Source: Candidatus Aerophobus profundus SCGC AAA252-L23
GTDB taxonomy: Bacteria; Aerophobota; Aerophobia; Aerophobales; Aerophobaceae
DNA length: 44,854 bases
Direction of reading: 5' to 3'
Assembly (NCBI GenBank): GCA_000402295.1
Contig: AQRW01000180.1
Span: 1-44,854, forward strand
The position numbers were made by a program, and so were the translations under genes. The notes beneath the pieces are model-generated. The model had not been told where the DNA came from. It worked only from the letters and a program-made list of their open reading frames with translations, and ran no database searches. Numbering within the stretch: position 1 is the stretch's first letter; the number at the start of each line of letters is the position of its first letter. Shown piece by piece: positions 42,748 through 44,854 of this stretch.

Positions 42748-43719
42748 CTAATAAGCCAATATTTCCAGTTCCTTTGTGGCTTGCTCAAGATTGTCCTTGG
42801 ATACTAAAAGTACGGGAATGATGATGTTTTCCGCGACGAAATCGGAGCCCAGGCATTCCAAACCTTTGACCTTTATCATAGCCGCCTGCATAGCTGCCTC
42901 ACCTAAGAGTAAAGGCTGCTGAGCTACCGTGGCAAAGAGCTTTCCGTCCTTAATGGCTTTGACCATTTCAGTGTCTATATCCACGCCCACAACCTTGATT
43001 CCTGCTCCCAGAGCATCCACGGCTGATACTGCTCCCATACAACAGGTCTGGTTAGCGCCATAAATAAAATCAAGGTCCGGGTGAGCGGTTATAATATTTT
43101 CAGTGACGGTCATAGCATTGTCTCTCAGAGCTTCCTCGACATTCTGAATAGTGACAATCTCTACCCCGGGTAGCTGAGTGACCTGATCTTTGAAGCCCTG
43201 GACTCTCTGTTGTTGAGCCACTGATACCAACCAGGCTACTATACCAATCTTAGCTTTCCCTCCCATGTTTTTCTCGATATATTCTTTGGTCCATTTCCCC
43301 ACTTTGGTGCCGATCTCCAAATTGTTTGAGCCAACAAAGGTTACTACCTTATCAGTCTGCAGTTTCATATCCGCCGTTATAACGGGTATTCCTCGAGCGG
43401 TAGCTTCTTCTACCACCGGAACTATACCTACCGGATCAACTCCGTAGACGACTAAAGCATCTACACCGCGGGCAATATAAGTCTCCAGAGCCTGTACTTG
43501 AGGAGCAAGCTTGCATTTAGGATCATTTAGTAAGAAATCTATATCAGCTTTTTCCACCACTCTTTTCATCCCATTAACCACATCAATATAAAAGGGGTGC
43601 TCATAGGTAATGATGGAACATCCTATAACAATCTTCTCCTGGGCCACGCCAACGCCAACAACTCCACCACAAATCAGCCCCGCCAGTAACAGAGCCATAA
43701 TCACTTTCTTTCTTATCAT
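42748..43719 (-). CDS. ribose-type ABC transporter substrate-binding protein
   Basis: This 323-residue exported receptor belongs to the periplasmic-binding-protein type 1 (RbsB) family. A signal peptide (about 1-26, ending VGVAQ) is followed by IVIGCSIITYEHPFYIDVVNGM, ETYIARGVDALVVYGVDP, ARGIPVITAD and GIKVVGVDIDTEMVKAIKDG. The Tyr/His/Phe cluster near the N-terminus and the Asp of VITAD fit the sugar cleft, but the sugar cannot be named. AAAAGGGAGG is its ribosome binding site. It is the second gene of the operon after the amidohydrolase. Confidence 0.93.
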   Translation of the reverse strand: MIRKKVIMALLLAGLICGGVVGVGVAQEKIVIGCSIITYEHPFYIDVVNGMKRVVEKADIDFLLNDPKCKLAPQVQALETYIARGVDALVVYGVDPVGIVPVVEEATARGIPVITADMKLQTDKVVTFVGSNNLEIGTKVGKWTKEYIEKNMGGKAKIGIVAWLVSVAQQQRVQGFKDQVTQLPGVEIVTIQNVEEALRDNAMTVTENIITAHPDLDFIYGANQTCCMGAVSAVDALGAGIKVVGVDIDTEMVKAIKDGKLFATVAQQPLLLGEAAMQAAMIKVKGLECLGSDFVAENIIIPVLLVSKDNLEQATKELEILAY

Positions 43720-43792
43720 TTTATTCCTCCCTTTTGGATAAAAGCACTCTTCTTCACGTCAACTAAACTTTTTCAGCCCTTCTTGCTAACTC

Positions 43793-43803
43793 ATCACCTC
43801 CTT
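43793..43803 (-). promoter_or_regulatory. second full-length Shine-Dalgarno sequence without a gene
   Basis: On the minus strand AAGGAGGTGAT is followed by GAGTTAG, so the only frames (GTG or ATG inside it) end within three codons. It lies 73 nt upstream of the binding-protein start, nearly the same distance as the one before the binding-protein gene at 1182. Confidence 0.5.
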
Positions 43804-43832
43804 CTGGACATTATTTTACTTCTGGATGTTTT

Positions 43833-44854
43833 TTAAAGTTCGTAGATTTCCTTTGGGTTATCGTAGAGAATTCTTCGGGCCAGCCAAAGAGCCTTCCTCC
43901 GGGAAAAGTAACCCTGTTCAATTTTTTCGGAGAGGACCCTGGCTAAACAGTCCAGAATCAGACTAACTTTTGCATAAGCCCACTCCACTGAGTAGGCGTC
44001 GGTGCCCACAGCTATCCATTTATTAGCCGGAAGAGCTTCCAATCTTTCAGCAATTGTGGCCTTAACGTAGGTAGGAAATAAAGTATGCCACCAAAAACCA
44101 AGAAGACTAACGTTGGGAAGCATTCTGGAGATAATGGTAAGCTCTTGAGAAAGAGAATAAGCAGCACACATAATGTTTATTTTGACCTCAGGAAAAGTTT
44201 TGAATAGAGGAATCAAACTAAAAACAAAACGATGATCAGAAAATACATAAGATTCTCCATATCTTAGTTTCGGTTTTGCCCACCAGGCCCCTATACAGAG
44301 TTGAATCGGGCGCCTGAGTTCTCTCATAATCTCAAGATATGTATGAAGCAGCCAGGTTATCAAAATATTCTCTTCTTCAAAGCTAAGTTTTTTGCCGGCA
44401 ATTCTGGCTTGATAAAGTTCTTTTATTTTTGTCCTTTTCGCTCCCAGCAACTGGAGAGCAGTACTGATAAAACAGACAAAGTAGTTTATCCCACTTTTTA
44501 TTTTTTTTTGGAAAAATTTAGCCAAGAGATCTTCAAATTCGCTGGCCACAGAAGGAAGATAACCAAACTGGTTTTTTACCAGGTTCAAAACAGATGTTCC
44601 CCGCTCTGGGTCAAAGTTGAAGTCTTCCAGGTTCTCGAACAACGGAGAAAGAAAAGGGTGTTTTTCTGGATTTTCCTTATTCCAGTTACCCTCGCAAGTA
44701 AGTGAACGTTCAATGCCAGCTTTGGCCATTATTTTCTTTGACCAACTGTTATTATCTCCTCTCTCTTTAATTTTTTTTTCTACTTCTTGCCAGTTGTGCC
44801 GGTTTATACCTTCCGGTATTCCGTAAATATCTTTAATAATTTTTCTTACACACC
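43833..44854 (-). CDS. amidohydrolase, uronate-isomerase-like (5' end outside window)
   Basis: The frame is open from the stop at 43833 to the window edge, at least 339 residues, so the ATG at 44729 is probably internal and the N-terminus with its HxH metal site is off the window. The C-terminal half resembles the uronate isomerase/amidohydrolase-2 superfamily: PIQLCIGAWWAKPKL, a VFSDHRFVFSL segment, LLGFWWHTLFPTYVKATIAERLEALP and the metal-site Asp in VGTDAYSVEWAYAK, followed by a typical C-terminal helix. It precedes a ribose-type importer on the same strand, which suggests catabolism of the imported sugar or sugar acid. The exact reaction is not certain. Confidence 0.75.
   Translation of the reverse strand, partial: CVRKIIKDIYGIPEGINRHNWQEVEKKIKERGDNNSWSKKIMAKAGIERSLTCEGNWNKENPEKHPFLSPLFENLEDFNFDPERGTSVLNLVKNQFGYLPSVASEFEDLLAKFFQKKIKSGINYFVCFISTALQLLGAKRTKIKELYQARIAGKKLSFEEENILITWLLHTYLEIMRELRRPIQLCIGAWWAKPKLRYGESYVFSDHRFVFSLIPLFKTFPEVKINIMCAAYSLSQELTIISRMLPNVSLLGFWWHTLFPTYVKATIAERLEALPANKWIAVGTDAYSVEWAYAKVSLILDCLARVLSEKIEQGYFSRRKALWLARRILYDNPKEIYEL

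Overview
The window is 44.9 kb of AT-rich bacterial chromosome carrying mostly single-copy housekeeping genes. SurA-like periplasmic chaperone, MurA, MreB and MltG suggest a walled, probably diderm cell. The radA-disA-yacL-ispD-ispF-cysS order is the one usually seen in Gram-positive-type genomes. Together with the REP-like repeats, this looks like an uncultivated lineage of the Atribacterota/Aerophobota kind. That placement is a guess from gene order and base composition, not from a marker-gene tree.

Layout. 1-605 (minus): 5' part of a zinc-ribbon coiled-coil gene, preceded by tRNA-Val, tRNA-Glu and tRNA-Lys with their own promoter. 606-5413 (plus): promoter and operator region, then a sugar ABC importer (binding protein and two permeases, no ATPase) and a coupled DMT-family permease. 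5432-11010 (minus): fabF (5' end missing), rnc, a phosphohexomutase, pilT, a small membrane protein and recX. 11007-20976 (plus): the rest of the zinc-ribbon gene, ruvX, mltG, hisS, aspS, a degenerate priA and alaS. 20981-35872 (minus): tRNA-Thr, then a long dense cluster (in transcription order prfA, mfd, surA-like, murA, mreB, radA, disA, yacL, ispD, ispF, cysS, DUF1349 gene). 35981-37316 (minus): HNH endonuclease and cysE. 37440-40880 (plus): comF, cold-shock gene, hpf, PTS IIA, metK. 40884-44854 (minus): a ribose-type ABC importer and a uronate-isomerase-like amidohydrolase cut by the window end.

The most important structural observation is that bases 1-95 are an exact inverted copy of 11011-11105. 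The zinc-ribbon gene is split between the two places, and fabF loses its first codons exactly at 11010/11011. Rejoining the two zinc-ribbon parts gives one in-frame 234-codon gene of normal family length. So the 11-kb left block is inverted relative to an ancestral arrangement, either by a real rearrangement or by an assembly misjoin.

Other notable points: a PriA that keeps its eight zinc cysteines but has lost the helicase ATPase motifs; a REP-like palindrome family carrying the GTAG head typical of RAYT-recognised repeats, including a 35-bp tandem array; a long perfect hairpin between the binding-protein and ATPase genes of the ribose-type importer; full-length Shine-Dalgarno sequences without genes about 72 nt upstream of both binding-protein genes; and several near-consensus sigma-70 promoters that all have 16-bp spacers. 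I did not find a CRISPR array, prophage, transposase or a clear new multigene system.
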